DNA of 64,000 nucleotides from Spirosoma montaniterrae (GCF_001988955.1 NZ_CP014263.1:5560501-5624500), one strand, 5' to 3'. Numbered from the stretch's first letter, positions 1-9,381 are shown. The notes: generated from the sequence alone by a model not told the origin. Numbers and translations: made by a program.

Positions 1-1
1 C

Positions 2-871
2 GCTAAACGCGGTCGGATTCATACCGGAATTGGCTCATCGGATATTCATATACGCAATAAATTCGGTAGCACCCGCGAGAAAATACTGGAGCAGGCCGTT
101 GCCGCCGTGAAACACGCCCGCACCTATGTTGACGACGTTGAATTTTACGCTGAAGACGCCGGTCGGGCCGACCTCGTGTTTTTGGCGCAACTAACCGAAG
201 CCGTGATCCGGGCTGGAGCCACAGTCGTCAATATTCCTGATACTACCGGCTACTGTCTGCCCGACGAGTATGGACGGAAAATTGCGTATATCTACGAACA
301 TGTTCCGAACGTGCATCAGGCTACGATTTCTATTCACTGCCACAACGACCTCGGCTTAGCCACGGCCAACACACTGGCGGGCGTAATAAATGGGGCGCGG
401 CAGGTGGAAGTAACGATGAATGGTATCGGCGAACGGGCGGGCAACACCTCGCTCGAAGAAGTGGTGATGGCTCTGAAAGTGCGAAAAGAACTGGGCTATC
501 ATACCAATGTCGATTCAACGCGGCTGTATCCGGTAAGTCAGTTGGTGTCGGAAATGATGCGTATGCCCGTGCAGGCCAATAAAGCTATTGTGGGCCGCAA
601 CGCTTTTGCACACTCGTCGGGTATACATCAGGATGGTTTCCTGAAGCACTCGGAAAACTACGAAATCATGAACCCTCACGACGTAGGTGTGCCGAAATCA
701 TCTATCGTGTTAACGGCCCGCAGCGGTCGGCACGCGCTCAAACACCGGCTCGAACTGCTCGGCTACCGCTACGATAAACCCACGCTCGACGGCATTTACA
801 CCCGTTTCTTAGACATGGCCGACATCCGCAAAGAGGTGAACGATAAAGATTTAATGGAACTCGTGCGGTAA
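2..871 (+). CDS. leuA: 2-isopropylmalate synthase, 3' part (short form)
   Basis: First committed step of leucine synthesis: condenses acetyl-CoA with 2-oxoisovalerate. The open frame runs in from the window edge, so roughly the first 100 residues are missing; 289 codons are visible. The HMGL-like TIM barrel shows the metal-binding HCHND motif, then NGIGERAGN and SSGIHQDG, all typical of LeuA. The protein stops soon after the barrel and linker (ending MELVR), so the C-terminal allosteric leucine-binding domain of about 130 residues is absent. The call is safe at family level; homocitrate or citramalate synthases are related alternatives. Confidence 0.9.
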   Translation, partial: AKRGRIHTGIGSSDIHIRNKFGSTREKILEQAVAAVKHARTYVDDVEFYAEDAGRADLVFLAQLTEAVIRAGATVVNIPDTTGYCLPDEYGRKIAYIYEHVPNVHQATISIHCHNDLGLATANTLAGVINGARQVEVTMNGIGERAGNTSLEEVVMALKVRKELGYHTNVDSTRLYPVSQLVSEMMRMPVQANKAIVGRNAFAHSSGIHQDGFLKHSENYEIMNPHDVGVPKSSIVLTARSGRHALKHRLELLGYRYDKPTLDGIYTRFLDMADIRKEVNDKDLMELVR

Positions 872-943
872 GAAACAAAAGTTATTAACACGCTGTTAGC
901 CCCGTATTAACTCATCACTGTTGGCTGATAACTGTTAACTGAA

Positions 944-1420
944 ATGGCACGACCAACTCCCGAACTAATCGATGCCCTGCGCCGAACGGCCCGTAATCTG
1001 AAAAATGGTGCACCCTACCAATGGGGTCATATGGGCGGCTGCAACTGTGGCAATCTGGCGCAGGAACTGACAAAGCTCAGCAAAGATCAGATTCATCGTT
1101 ACGCCATGCAACGCTACGGCGACTGGAATGAGCAGGTCGATGACTACTGCCCCACCAGTACGCTTCCCGTTGATCTGGTTATCAGTGAGATGTTGAGCGC
1201 AGGCTTGATGCTTGAAGACATTAAGCATCTCGAAAAGTTAGACGACCGCGCCGTGCTGATGCGCTTCCCGGTTGAAGAACGCTTCTTAAAACACAACGTC
1301 CGTGACGACGTAGTGGCCTACATGAACGCCTGGGCCGATCTGCTGGAAGAGCAGCTTTTAGAGAAAATTACACTACCTGTATTTAATCTTGAGCTTATAG
1401 ATCAAGAAGTTGTCTACTAA
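944..1420 (+). CDS. conserved hypothetical protein, 158 aa
   Basis: I do not recognise a named family. The protein is soluble, with no signal peptide or membrane segment. It is mostly helical in character and acidic at the C-terminus. A short MGGCNCGNLAQ motif near residue 30 carries two cysteines, and a further Cys lies in DDYCPTS near residue 69. The ATG lies 72 bases after leuA on the same strand and a strong terminator follows, so it may be the last gene of the leu transcript. That position is the only clue to function. Confidence 0.75.
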   Translation: MARPTPELIDALRRTARNLKNGAPYQWGHMGGCNCGNLAQELTKLSKDQIHRYAMQRYGDWNEQVDDYCPTSTLPVDLVISEMLSAGLMLEDIKHLEKLDDRAVLMRFPVEERFLKHNVRDDVVAYMNAWADLLEEQLLEKITLPVFNLELIDQEVVY

Positions 1421-1433
1421 TCAAGCGTATTGA

Positions 1434-1470
1434 CAAAAAAAGCGGCTGTATTACCAGCCGCTTTTTTTAT
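1434..1470. terminator. bidirectional intrinsic terminator
   Basis: An 8-bp perfect stem (AGCGGCTG at 1441-1448 with CAGCCGCT at 1455-1462) has a 6-nt loop, a run of A on the left and a run of T on the right. It can end transcription from both the 944 gene and the convergent gene that stops at 1492. Confidence 0.85.
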
Positions 1471-1491
1471 TGACCATCATCGCGGTTGTAT

Positions 1492-2805
1492 CTACTTGAC
1501 TGGGGTTTTGAGTGTAACGAAATACACCCTGTTCATGTCGATGGTATTCGTAGCAGGCAGAATTTTAGCCGCGTAGTTGCCCACACCAACCACCCCAAAA
1601 TCATCGTCATTGGCAATAGCTAACAAAGTTGGGCTAAGCAGGGCAAGCCCTTCGGCTTTGTCGTGCGGATAGACTGGTGAAAGTTCTGTTGCCATATCAA
1701 ACGCCAGCGTCTTTTTGACCGGAACGATTCCGTTTGCCAGCAGCGCAGCTTCCGTTTTAAGCTCTTCAACGGTTTTGCCACCATACAATTTACCTCCTAT
1801 GCCATCGGCAGGGTCTGATATGTCAGTGGCTCCCGCAAGGTCAATTTTGTAGATACGCTTAAACAACGTTCCTGCGTTAGCCGTCGTACCAAATTCGCCA
1901 TCGCGTTCGAGCACCAGAAACGTAGTATTAGTGATAGCTGTTATCTCGCTGTTGGCCTGTAGGTTAGCCCGTTCAATCAGGTACGCGTACTGTTTAGTAG
2001 CTCCGGTAGCAATGTCAAATGTCAGAATTCGGGTCACTAACGAACCAGTGATTGCTGCCTGAGATGGATTATACAGCGGGAATTGCATGATACCGACCAG
2101 CGTTTTTCCGTCGGGTGTAATAGTCAACCCTTCCATGCCCCGGTTGGCCCGACGCCGGGCAAAAACCAGCGGCATCCGACGCCCGCCTGTTCCGGTGCCA
2201 AAAGGATTGATCCGCTCGACGGTACGGCCCGTTGCATCGAAATGAACGATATGCGGTCCGTATTCATCGCTTACCCAGAACGTACCGTCGCTGGCAACAA
2301 CCAGCCCTTCCGAATCGAGGCCGTCTGTGCTGGCTGGCAGCGTTTTACCGGCCAGATCGAACGCTATCTCGCCTGTTCCGCCTTGATTGACCGGGTTAGG
2401 CAATCCATTCAATTTGCCGCCCGAACTGTTTTTCAATTCGATGATCGATTCAAGAACCATTTGGCCGTTTTTCAGTCGGAACTTACCAATCTGCGGGGCA
2501 AAATCAGGCTGGGCAAATACCTTCGAGTTGGTCACGTTCCCGTCAATATTCGGTCCTCGGTCGGTAAGTAGGTAGAACACCGTTGGGTCCCTGGGGTCGG
2601 CAGCGATGGCCGAACCAAAACCGCCGTTGAAGACCTTGACGCCGTTGGTCTCAAATAAAACAGCAGGAACAACGGTGCCGGGGTTCACGGCATCGGCAAC
2701 TGCCGGGTATTGGAAAGATGGAACAAGGTGATCGCTACAGGAAGCCGTTACAAGCAGTACTACCAAGCCAATGCTCAGAATGCGGGACAGGTTAAGGTGT
2801 TTCAT
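1492..2805 (-). CDS. phytase/esterase-like lipoprotein
   Basis: Secreted beta-propeller-type protein resembling the 'esterase-like activity of phytase' family (PF13449). Starting at the internal ATG at 2805 gives 437 aa with a short basic n-region, a hydrophobic core and a lipobox-like VTASC (Cys about 23), so it is probably anchored to a membrane. An upstream in-frame start at 2838 would add 11 residues and spoil the signal. Family-type motifs include FYLLTDRGPN, GLDSEGLVV, WVSDEYGPH, NRGMEGLT and KAEGLALL, with acidic residues likely to bind calcium. Substrate unknown; a stand-alone gene between two short gaps. Confidence 0.8.
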   Translation of the reverse strand: MKHLNLSRILSIGLVVLLVTASCSDHLVPSFQYPAVADAVNPGTVVPAVLFETNGVKVFNGGFGSAIAADPRDPTVFYLLTDRGPNIDGNVTNSKVFAQPDFAPQIGKFRLKNGQMVLESIIELKNSSGGKLNGLPNPVNQGGTGEIAFDLAGKTLPASTDGLDSEGLVVASDGTFWVSDEYGPHIVHFDATGRTVERINPFGTGTGGRRMPLVFARRRANRGMEGLTITPDGKTLVGIMQFPLYNPSQAAITGSLVTRILTFDIATGATKQYAYLIERANLQANSEITAITNTTFLVLERDGEFGTTANAGTLFKRIYKIDLAGATDISDPADGIGGKLYGGKTVEELKTEAALLANGIVPVKKTLAFDMATELSPVYPHDKAEGLALLSPTLLAIANDDDFGVVGVGNYAAKILPATNTIDMNRVYFVTLKTPVK

Positions 2806-2922
2806 CAGTAAGAATTTGATAGTGAACAGATCAACCACAAAATTCGACTTATCCTATTACCCGAATGTGTTCTTAACGGTGTTAGTTATGAAGCAATTAT
2901 GATAATGTTAGACTGAGTACGG

Positions 2923-3513
2923 TTAACGCTGTTTAGGCGTGTATTGATTGGCCCGCTCGTTGCGCTCAGCCTTGGATACAATCTCTGCGATGCGTTTGGC
3001 TCGGGTTTCGGGCGTTTTAGCGTTTAGCAGCCATTCAAGAATTCCGCGCCTGACCGAACGTGGAAAGGCGTCGAAAAATGATTTGGCCATACTATTGGCA
3101 TCCAGTGCCGTTTGTAAATCGGGTGGGCAAATGCCGTCTTCCAGATGATCGAGCGCAGTCCAGGTGCCGGTTTGTTTGGCGAGGTCAATCAATGCCTGCC
3201 CGGCGGGGGTCATCAGCCCGGCAGCAGTCAGTTTTTCAACCTTCGTTTTATTCACCTGGCTCCAGTTGCTTTTTGGATTGCGTTTGGCAAAGTACTGCCA
3301 GTAGTACTGCTCATCGCCTTTTTTGACAGAGCTATCGATCCAACCAAAGCACAGGGCTTCGTCAACGGCTTCGTCGTAGGTCACGCTGGGTGTTCCGCTG
3401 TTTTTCTTGAAAATCTGTAGCCACACGTTGGCGGCTATCTGGTGATTGTCAATTAGCCATTGCCGCCAGGCCGCGCGGCTTTCGGCGTAGGTTACGTTGT
3501 CAGTGGGTATCAT
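2923..3513 (-). CDS. YdeI/OmpD-associated family protein
   Basis: 196-aa soluble protein of the YdeI/OmdA (bacteriocin-protection-like) family. The N-terminal part has the conserved EALCFGWIDS and RNPKSNWSQVN motifs. The C-terminal helical block (SVRRGILEWLLNAKTPETRAKRI) is the typical OmdA tail. Members are common in Bacteroidota, with no firm biochemical role. Its first 14 bases overlap the end of the upstream diheme cytochrome gene on the same strand, so the two are probably translated from one message. Confidence 0.85.
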   Translation of the reverse strand: MIPTDNVTYAESRAAWRQWLIDNHQIAANVWLQIFKKNSGTPSVTYDEAVDEALCFGWIDSSVKKGDEQYYWQYFAKRNPKSNWSQVNKTKVEKLTAAGLMTPAGQALIDLAKQTGTWTALDHLEDGICPPDLQTALDANSMAKSFFDAFPRSVRRGILEWLLNAKTPETRAKRIAEIVSKAERNERANQYTPKQR

Positions 3514-4543
3514 TCGGCAATGATTTTATCCAGTCACGCACCAGAGCAATACCCTCGCGATGTGGCACTTTGCGGGCCACTTCAGGCATCATAATGCCGG
3601 GGTCGGTCGATTCCATTCGATAAAGCAAAATCGACTCATCGGGGTGCCCCGGCATTATATCGTATCGTCGGTCGCCGGAGCCGCGACCGGCTGCTACGGG
3701 CGTTTTCAGCAAGCCCCAGGCCGTTACATTTTTCTCGTGAACGCTCAGATTCAGGCCCGATGTATTGGCCGGACCTTCGGGCCGGTGGCAATGGGCGCAG
3801 TTAATATCGAGGTAAATTCGTGCGCGGGCGTCGAGCGAGCCGGTGGCGGGGTCGCTCCAGACCGGAGCGCGGGGTACGTCGGCCAGAGCGGGCAGGTCGG
3901 TCAGTAAACCGGCTTTCTGCCAGTGTTGAAGTTGATTTTCGGGGCCGGTGGTGTAGGTCAGATCGCCGTTGAGCTGCCGCGCCGATGGGCCGATGGGCGT
4001 CATGACTTCGTTGCGGTTGTGGCAGCTTTTGCACTGGTTCAGGTTCGGAATGATATACTCCTGCTGTCGTTTGCGGCCTTCGGCATCTACGAACGTTACA
4101 GGCTTTCGGTCGCCCGCGACTTCCAGCACAGCATCGGTTTGCTCGTCATTCCAGACGTATTCGAGGGCTTTCCAGCCCGCCGTTTCGCGAACGAGCAACC
4201 GCGTTTCCATGAGCCGACGGCCCTTGCTGACATCCCGAAAATCGTTGGGGTAATAAAACGTCTTGATTAAGGTTGTGCCGACCGGAAAATCCAGCACTTC
4301 GGTGGCATTATACGACACCGTTTGTCCTGTAGGCAGCTTTACAAATCGTAATTTCTCGGCATAATCTGAGAACAGGGGCGTGTTTAGTCGATACGGCACC
4401 ACGCCCTCTGCGGGTTGCTGCTCGGCGAGGTTACCCTCGAAGAAGCCGTATTCCGATAGTTTTTGGGGTATGGCGGTATGTGGCTGCGTTCGGAACGACA
4501 GCAGGAGTACGGTTAGCGTAGCGAGTGCAACGAGCGTTTTCAT
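3500..4543 (-). CDS. diheme c-type cytochrome, SO2930/HNE_0200 family
   Basis: 347-aa exported protein with a signal-like N-terminus (MKTLVALATLTVLLLSF). Two heme-binding motifs are visible: CKSCH at residues 171-175 and CAHCH at 249-253. A late DPGIMMPEV could supply a methionine ligand. The roughly 150 residues before the first heme are a non-heme domain with conserved YRLNTPLFSDYA. This matches the family I recall as TIGR03806, which occurs with a parallel beta-helix protein (TIGR03805); the next upstream gene here is exactly that. Function of the pair is unknown. Family confidence is high, role is not. Confidence 0.88.
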   Translation of the reverse strand: MKTLVALATLTVLLLSFRTQPHTAIPQKLSEYGFFEGNLAEQQPAEGVVPYRLNTPLFSDYAEKLRFVKLPTGQTVSYNATEVLDFPVGTTLIKTFYYPNDFRDVSKGRRLMETRLLVRETAGWKALEYVWNDEQTDAVLEVAGDRKPVTFVDAEGRKRQQEYIIPNLNQCKSCHNRNEVMTPIGPSARQLNGDLTYTTGPENQLQHWQKAGLLTDLPALADVPRAPVWSDPATGSLDARARIYLDINCAHCHRPEGPANTSGLNLSVHEKNVTAWGLLKTPVAAGRGSGDRRYDIMPGHPDESILLYRMESTDPGIMMPEVARKVPHREGIALVRDWIKSLPNDTH

Positions 4544-4572
4544 TTGATTGTGGACTCTTCAACAGGCTTTTG

Positions 4573-4665
4573 TTGCTGACGCGAGTGAGACGCAAAGGGT
4601 TGCTTCTCTACAATTGACCGTCCGGTGTAGAGACGCAACCCTTTGCGTCTCACTCGCGTCAGCAA
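4573..4665. repeat. long inverted repeat, 40-nt arms
   Basis: Arms at 4573-4612 and 4626-4665 pair over 39 of 40 positions (31 perfect, one mismatch, then 8 perfect) around a 13-nt loop. It fills most of the gap between the beta-helix gene and the cytochrome gene. There is no T-run typical of a terminator. The sequence looks like an interspersed palindromic element or small MITE remnant. Confidence 0.85.
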
Positions 4666-4667
4666 TT

Positions 4668-5873
4668 TTACTTCCCCGCTGCCGAGACTAATGGCGGCAA
4701 CTCGCACGTAACTTTGCTCAGGTCGCGTGAAATGGCTTTGAAGTTATTACCGGCGTCGATGTTGGCAAAGCGCGCGTTGACATTGTTGCGCAGGCATAGC
4801 ACGGGCTGGTTTGCGGTAGCTTTATCGTCGGTAATGCCGTCCCAAATGATGTCGGGTACATCTTTACCGAACCGCAGCTTGAACCGGAACATCATGCCCA
4901 TGCGTCCTTTGCGGGTTGGCAATACGGCAGGTCGTTGGTAGTCGTTATCGTGAATGCTGATAGCCGACGGATATGGGTTGTACAGGCTGTCTTTAATAGC
5001 TTCTTCGGTAATAAAATAACTGATGATGCCTGTGCCAAGCGAGATGTTGTTGTGAATGCGGTTTTTGAAAATCTCCACCTGATTGGTTGCCAGAATAAGC
5101 ACACCCGTTCCGGCGGGGACTCTGGCAACGATATTACCCTTCGGGGCGAAGTTGTCGAGATTATTGTCGTGGATGTAGTTGTCGTAAACGCGCACGTTGC
5201 CGCCTTTTTTCTGCACCAGATCGGGCAGATCGAACACCAGAATACCGCCTGTATTTTGGTAGGCTTCGTTCTGATACACGTCGGCCCCAACAGAATTTTC
5301 GATTTCTATACCCGCTACGTTATGATACGCCACGCAGTTACGCACCACGATGTTCTGTGACTGACCCACATAAATACCCGCATCCGAAGCTCCAATGGCC
5401 GTGCATTTGTCGATAAGCACGTTGTTGCACTGTACGGGATACAGGCCATACGAGCCGTTGTTTTTGGATAGATCGCCAGTCCATTCGGTTTTTACGTTGC
5501 GGAACGTAATGCCGTTCACATTCATGGTTTTAATTCCATCGCCTTTGGTATCCTGCACCGTCAGGTTTTCGATGGTAATGTTTTTGCCATTAGTAATACG
5601 CAGCCCCTCGGCCCCTTCGGTTTGCCCTTTAAACGACAGAATCGTTTTCCCTTCCCCTGACGCCGGATCGCCCGCCCCGCGAATGGTGATGTTGTTCTTA
5701 TCCTGCAACGACAGGCTTCCCGACAGCGTGAACGTTCCGGCAGGCAGGTCGATAATAGCACCGTCTTCCGCCATAATCAGATCGGTCTGAATTTTCTTCT
5801 GTACGGCAGGCTGCGCTACGGCTACAGAACCGGCTACATATAAAGCGATTAACGTGAAGAGCTTAGCATTCAT
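4668..5873 (-). CDS. parallel beta-helix repeat protein, partner of the diheme cytochrome
   Basis: 401 aa with a clean signal peptide ending near AVAQ (about residue 21). The body is a right-handed parallel beta-helix: successive turns read ITIRGAG, ITIENLTVQD, ITFRNVKT, VLIDKCTAIG, IVVRNCVAYH and VEIFKNRIHN, resembling NosD/pectate-lyase-like repeats. It matches the family I recall as TIGR03805, which pairs with the SO2930-type cytochrome downstream. No clear lyase catalytic set is visible. Likely periplasmic or surface-located. A -7 box lies just upstream, so it is probably the first gene of the pair's transcript. Confidence 0.85.
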   Translation of the reverse strand: MNAKLFTLIALYVAGSVAVAQPAVQKKIQTDLIMAEDGAIIDLPAGTFTLSGSLSLQDKNNITIRGAGDPASGEGKTILSFKGQTEGAEGLRITNGKNITIENLTVQDTKGDGIKTMNVNGITFRNVKTEWTGDLSKNNGSYGLYPVQCNNVLIDKCTAIGASDAGIYVGQSQNIVVRNCVAYHNVAGIEIENSVGADVYQNEAYQNTGGILVFDLPDLVQKKGGNVRVYDNYIHDNNLDNFAPKGNIVARVPAGTGVLILATNQVEIFKNRIHNNISLGTGIISYFITEEAIKDSLYNPYPSAISIHDNDYQRPAVLPTRKGRMGMMFRFKLRFGKDVPDIIWDGITDDKATANQPVLCLRNNVNARFANIDAGNNFKAISRDLSKVTCELPPLVSAAGK

Positions 5874-5904
5874 CGTGCGCAGAAATTGACTGTTGGATAC
5901 TGTA

Positions 5905-5912
5905 CAAATCTA
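5905..5912 (-). promoter_or_regulatory. Bacteroidota -7 box for the beta-helix gene
   Basis: The minus strand reads TAGATTTG, matching TAnnTTTG, 32 bases before the ATG at 5873. No convincing -33 TTTG was found at the usual spacing. Confidence 0.5.
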
Positions 5913-5988
5913 AGAAATTATACGCAGTTACCCTGAAAATAGGTCAGGTTGTGTTTGCGCTACGTTTACCGAGTAACTTTAAAAGGTA

Positions 5989-8181
5989 TCACACTGGCAA
6001 TTTTATTACAAACTCCGTTCCTTCGCCTTCGTGGCTTTCTACAATTAATTCGCCCCCGTATCTTTTTGTGATGATGTCGTAGGAAAGCGACAAGCCCAGC
6101 CCGGTGCCTTCGCCGGTAGGTTTAGTGGTAAAGAACGGCTGAAAAATTTTCTGTTTTACCACATCAGGAATGCCCGTGCCGTTATCACGCACGCTGATTT
6201 TGATTGTTCCACTCTTGAACCGCGTACTAACCCACACAGTTGGCTGATAAGCTGTTCCCGGTCCGGTGTTTGTTGCCCGTTCCTGCACGGCATAAAACGC
6301 GTTGTTGTACAGATTTAACAACACCCGCCCAACATCCTGCGATACAACCGAGACACTTGGCAAGGCGGCATCAAGGTCAGTAAAGAACTGACAGCTAAAC
6401 GTTTTGTCTTTGGCCCGCAGCCCGTGATAAGCCAGCCGCAGATATTCGTCGGCCAGGGCGTTCAGATCGGTAGGGGTAGGTTCGCCCGTGCTGGCGCGGC
6501 TGTGTTCGAGCATTCCGCGTACAATAGCCCCGGCCCGTTTGCCATGCTGGTTGATTTTTTGAAGATTCTGTTTAATGTCGCCCAACAGTTCGACTTCTAA
6601 ACTTTCATCGCGATTGTTTCCTTTTTCCCGCTCTTCTTCCAGTTCATTAACCAATTCAACCGATACCTCTGAAAAGTTATTGACGAAGTTGAGTGGATTC
6701 TGAATTTCGTGAGCGATACCCGCCGTTAATTCGCCTAACGAGGCTAATTTCTCTTTCTGAACAAGCTGATTCTGCGTTGTTTTCAGCGTTTCGAGCGATT
6801 GTTGTAATTCGGCAGTACGTTCGCGGACTTGTTGTTCGAGCCTTTCGTTTTGTTCGGCAATGAGTCGGCTGCGTTCTTTTTCGAGTTGTTCGCGTTCAAT
6901 GGCCTGCCGGGCTACTTGTTGACGTGTAAGGTTATATCGGTTGAGCAGGGCGGCTGAGAAAAAGATAATCATCCACGCAAAGGCCATGTTTTCTGCGTAC
7001 TCGAACGACGCTGGCAGTTCTCTCGACAAAGAAACCTGGAAGTAGGTGTAGAATGTCTTGTCGACCACGGTAAAAAGCCACCAGATAGCGAGGGGCATAA
7101 TGGCAATCAATACAAACCGGGCATCGCTGTTTTGTCGGCGCATTTGCCGGTACGTGAGCCAGATGCATAAGCTGTAGACCACCCGAACAAGGATTTCCAA
7201 TACCAGTTCGAGCCAGAGTGCTGCCTGCGGTGCCCACCAGAATAGCATAATTTGAGCCACATAGACTACGATTGTCAGGTTTAGTGTGTAGACAATGAGC
7301 CTGTCGAGCCGGGTCAGCGAAACCTGAGGCTGCACAAACCGCCGAATGGCCTGTATGAAGCAGACGAAAAAAGCCAGGAAAAAGAAGTTGCCGAAGAATT
7401 GAAGCCAGTATGGGTATTCACTAAACAAGGCCGTTTGCGCGTTCGTTTGATTTCTGTCACGGTCGAGCACAAAAAAGAGCAGACATAAACCGAAATACAG
7501 ATACACCCGCTCTTTTGTGGAACTGTAAACGAGCAGGTTATAGCCAAAAGCCAGCAGCAGAACGCCCACGCCGACGCCATTGTACCAATGGATCAACCAG
7601 CCCTTGTTGGCAAAATAATAGCGAAAAACAGCCTTTGCTAACCCTGCTTCCGTTTCAAGTTGCGGCTTGAAGTATTGGGGCGGCATGTGCCACCACACAT
7701 TCTCCGCGCGTTGATAAATGGTAGTTTCCTGCCCCGCTTTCAGCCGAAAGAATACCCGGCTCGAACTTCGATAGCCGTTGTGTTCGGTCAATTCGCTCTG
7801 GGGCAACAAAGCTCCCGCCCGTCGGTGCTGCCACTGGCTGGCTGAGTCGAGCCAGTAGATATCGGCATAATCGCCGGTGATATTGCTGTAGTACACGCCC
7901 AAATCAGTGGGGCGGTCGTTGCGGACGCGCATTCGGAGCCAGTAAACGTGCGTCTGCCGGTCAGGGTCATAATTAGGTCCTGACCGAAATCCGTTGCTGC
8001 GCCGTACCTCGTCAAACGTGAGCCTGTGCGAAGAATCGGCGAACACTTGAAAGTGAGCCGTATCGAACGGAAAATACGCCGAATCGGTCTGGATCGATAC
8101 GGTGGGCGGCCAACCTGTCTGAGCCAGCCCAGCCGTCAGATTTACAAACCAGAGAAGTAGGGTCAGGAAGGCGTATCTCAC
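5989..8181 (-). CDS. 7TMR-DISM sensor histidine kinase
   Basis: 730-aa membrane kinase. A signal peptide (about 1-20) precedes a periplasmic 7TMR-DISMED2-type carbohydrate-binding-like domain (about 25-170). A seven-helix membrane block follows (about 195-415), then a coiled coil (about 420-480). The HisKA box has the phospho-acceptor His near 491 in AHEIQNPL, and the HATPase has N-box NLYNNAFYAV, DNGTGIP and GTGLGLS. There is no receiver domain and no response regulator gene adjacent, so its partner is elsewhere. It starts 7 bases after the M20 gene and is probably cotranscribed with it. Confidence 0.92.
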   Translation of the reverse strand: MRYAFLTLLLWFVNLTAGLAQTGWPPTVSIQTDSAYFPFDTAHFQVFADSSHRLTFDEVRRSNGFRSGPNYDPDRQTHVYWLRMRVRNDRPTDLGVYYSNITGDYADIYWLDSASQWQHRRAGALLPQSELTEHNGYRSSSRVFFRLKAGQETTIYQRAENVWWHMPPQYFKPQLETEAGLAKAVFRYYFANKGWLIHWYNGVGVGVLLLAFGYNLLVYSSTKERVYLYFGLCLLFFVLDRDRNQTNAQTALFSEYPYWLQFFGNFFFLAFFVCFIQAIRRFVQPQVSLTRLDRLIVYTLNLTIVVYVAQIMLFWWAPQAALWLELVLEILVRVVYSLCIWLTYRQMRRQNSDARFVLIAIMPLAIWWLFTVVDKTFYTYFQVSLSRELPASFEYAENMAFAWMIIFFSAALLNRYNLTRQQVARQAIEREQLEKERSRLIAEQNERLEQQVRERTAELQQSLETLKTTQNQLVQKEKLASLGELTAGIAHEIQNPLNFVNNFSEVSVELVNELEEEREKGNNRDESLEVELLGDIKQNLQKINQHGKRAGAIVRGMLEHSRASTGEPTPTDLNALADEYLRLAYHGLRAKDKTFSCQFFTDLDAALPSVSVVSQDVGRVLLNLYNNAFYAVQERATNTGPGTAYQPTVWVSTRFKSGTIKISVRDNGTGIPDVVKQKIFQPFFTTKPTGEGTGLGLSLSYDIITKRYGGELIVESHEGEGTEFVIKLPV

Positions 8182-8188
8182 ACGTCGA

Positions 8189-9379
8189 TTATTGATTTGT
8201 GGCGAGTTCCTGCACAGCCAGCCAACTCATCAGGCCCGCGCCAATTTCAAGGGCCGATTCGTCGATGTCGAACGTAGGCGTATGCACGCCCGACGTAATG
8301 CCACGGGCTTCGTTACGGGTGCCGAGCCGATAAAAACACGCGTCGACAACCTGTGAATAAAAAGCGAAATCTTCGCCCGCCATCCACAAATCCAGATCAA
8401 TTACGTTCGACGCGCCCATGTAGTCAACGGTCTGCGCCCGCAGTCGGCGGGTTAGTTCAGGGTTGTTTTGCAGGAACGGATAGCCGTGAACAATGTCGAA
8501 CTCGCAGGTGCCGCCCATAGCTTCGGCAATACCCTGCGCCAGTTTCACCATACGCCGTTTGCCCTCGGCCCGCCATTCCTCGTTCATACACCGAAACGTT
8601 CCCTGAATCGTCACTTCATTGGGAATTACGTTCGTAACGCCATCGGCAATGAACCGCCCGAACGACAGTACGCTGGGGCTGGCCGGGGGGCGGTTGCGGC
8701 TAATGACCTGCTGCAAAGCCACGATAATGTGCGAGGCAATCAATACGGGGTCAACTAAACCGTCGGGCATGGCTGCGTGGCCGCCCTTGCCACGCACGGT
8801 CAGGTAGAGTTCGTCAGTGCTTGCCATGTACATGCCCTCGCGGAAGCCAATTTTGCCCACCGGAATATTCGGAGCTACATGCTGCCCAATCATGCTCACG
8901 GGCGCGGGGTTTTCCAGCACCCCTTCCTTAATCATCAGCGACGCCCCGCCCGGTGCTTTTTCTTCGCCGGGCTGAAATACTAATTTTACCGTGCCATCGA
9001 ACTGATCGCGTAACACGTGCAGAATACGCGCCACACCGAGCAAACTGGCCGTGTGCGCATCGTGTCCGCAGGCATGCATAACTCCCTCAACAGTAGATTT
9101 GTACGGCACGTCGTTCGCTTCATGAATAGGCAGCGCGTCCATGTCGGCCCGCAACCCAACCACTTTGCTGCTGGCGTTTCGGCCCTCAATCAGCGCGACA
9201 AGGCCGGTATCGGCTACTCCTTCCTGCGGAGTAATGCCAATGGCCTTGAGCTGATCGGCTACGTAGCGGGCCGTATTGCGTTCATGAAACGACAGTTCAG
9301 GGTGAGCGTGCAAATGACGGCGGGTTTGCACAATATCAGCAGCATACTGCCGGGCAAGCGATTTGATGGAATCGAGCAT
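8189..9379 (-). CDS. M20 family amidohydrolase (N-acyl-amino-acid hydrolase type)
   Basis: 396-aa cytoplasmic metallopeptidase-like enzyme that would remove acyl groups from amino acids or related amides. Metal and catalytic residues are in place: RADMDALPI, HACGHDAHT (Cys 104, His 106), QPGEE (Glu 139/140), His 167 in GQHVAP and a late His in GVHTPTF. The dimerisation insert (GGHAAMPDG onward) is present. Exact substrate (hippurate, N-acetyl-diaminopimelate, indole-acetyl amino acids) cannot be read from sequence. Upstream lies a palindromic repeat and the RDD gene; downstream the sensor kinase follows with a 9-base gap. Confidence 0.9.
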   Translation of the reverse strand: MLDSIKSLARQYAADIVQTRRHLHAHPELSFHERNTARYVADQLKAIGITPQEGVADTGLVALIEGRNASSKVVGLRADMDALPIHEANDVPYKSTVEGVMHACGHDAHTASLLGVARILHVLRDQFDGTVKLVFQPGEEKAPGGASLMIKEGVLENPAPVSMIGQHVAPNIPVGKIGFREGMYMASTDELYLTVRGKGGHAAMPDGLVDPVLIASHIIVALQQVISRNRPPASPSVLSFGRFIADGVTNVIPNEVTIQGTFRCMNEEWRAEGKRRMVKLAQGIAEAMGGTCEFDIVHGYPFLQNNPELTRRLRAQTVDYMGASNVIDLDLWMAGEDFAFYSQVVDACFYRLGTRNEARGITSGVHTPTFDIDESALEIGAGLMSWLAVQELATNQ

Positions 9380-9381
9380 AT

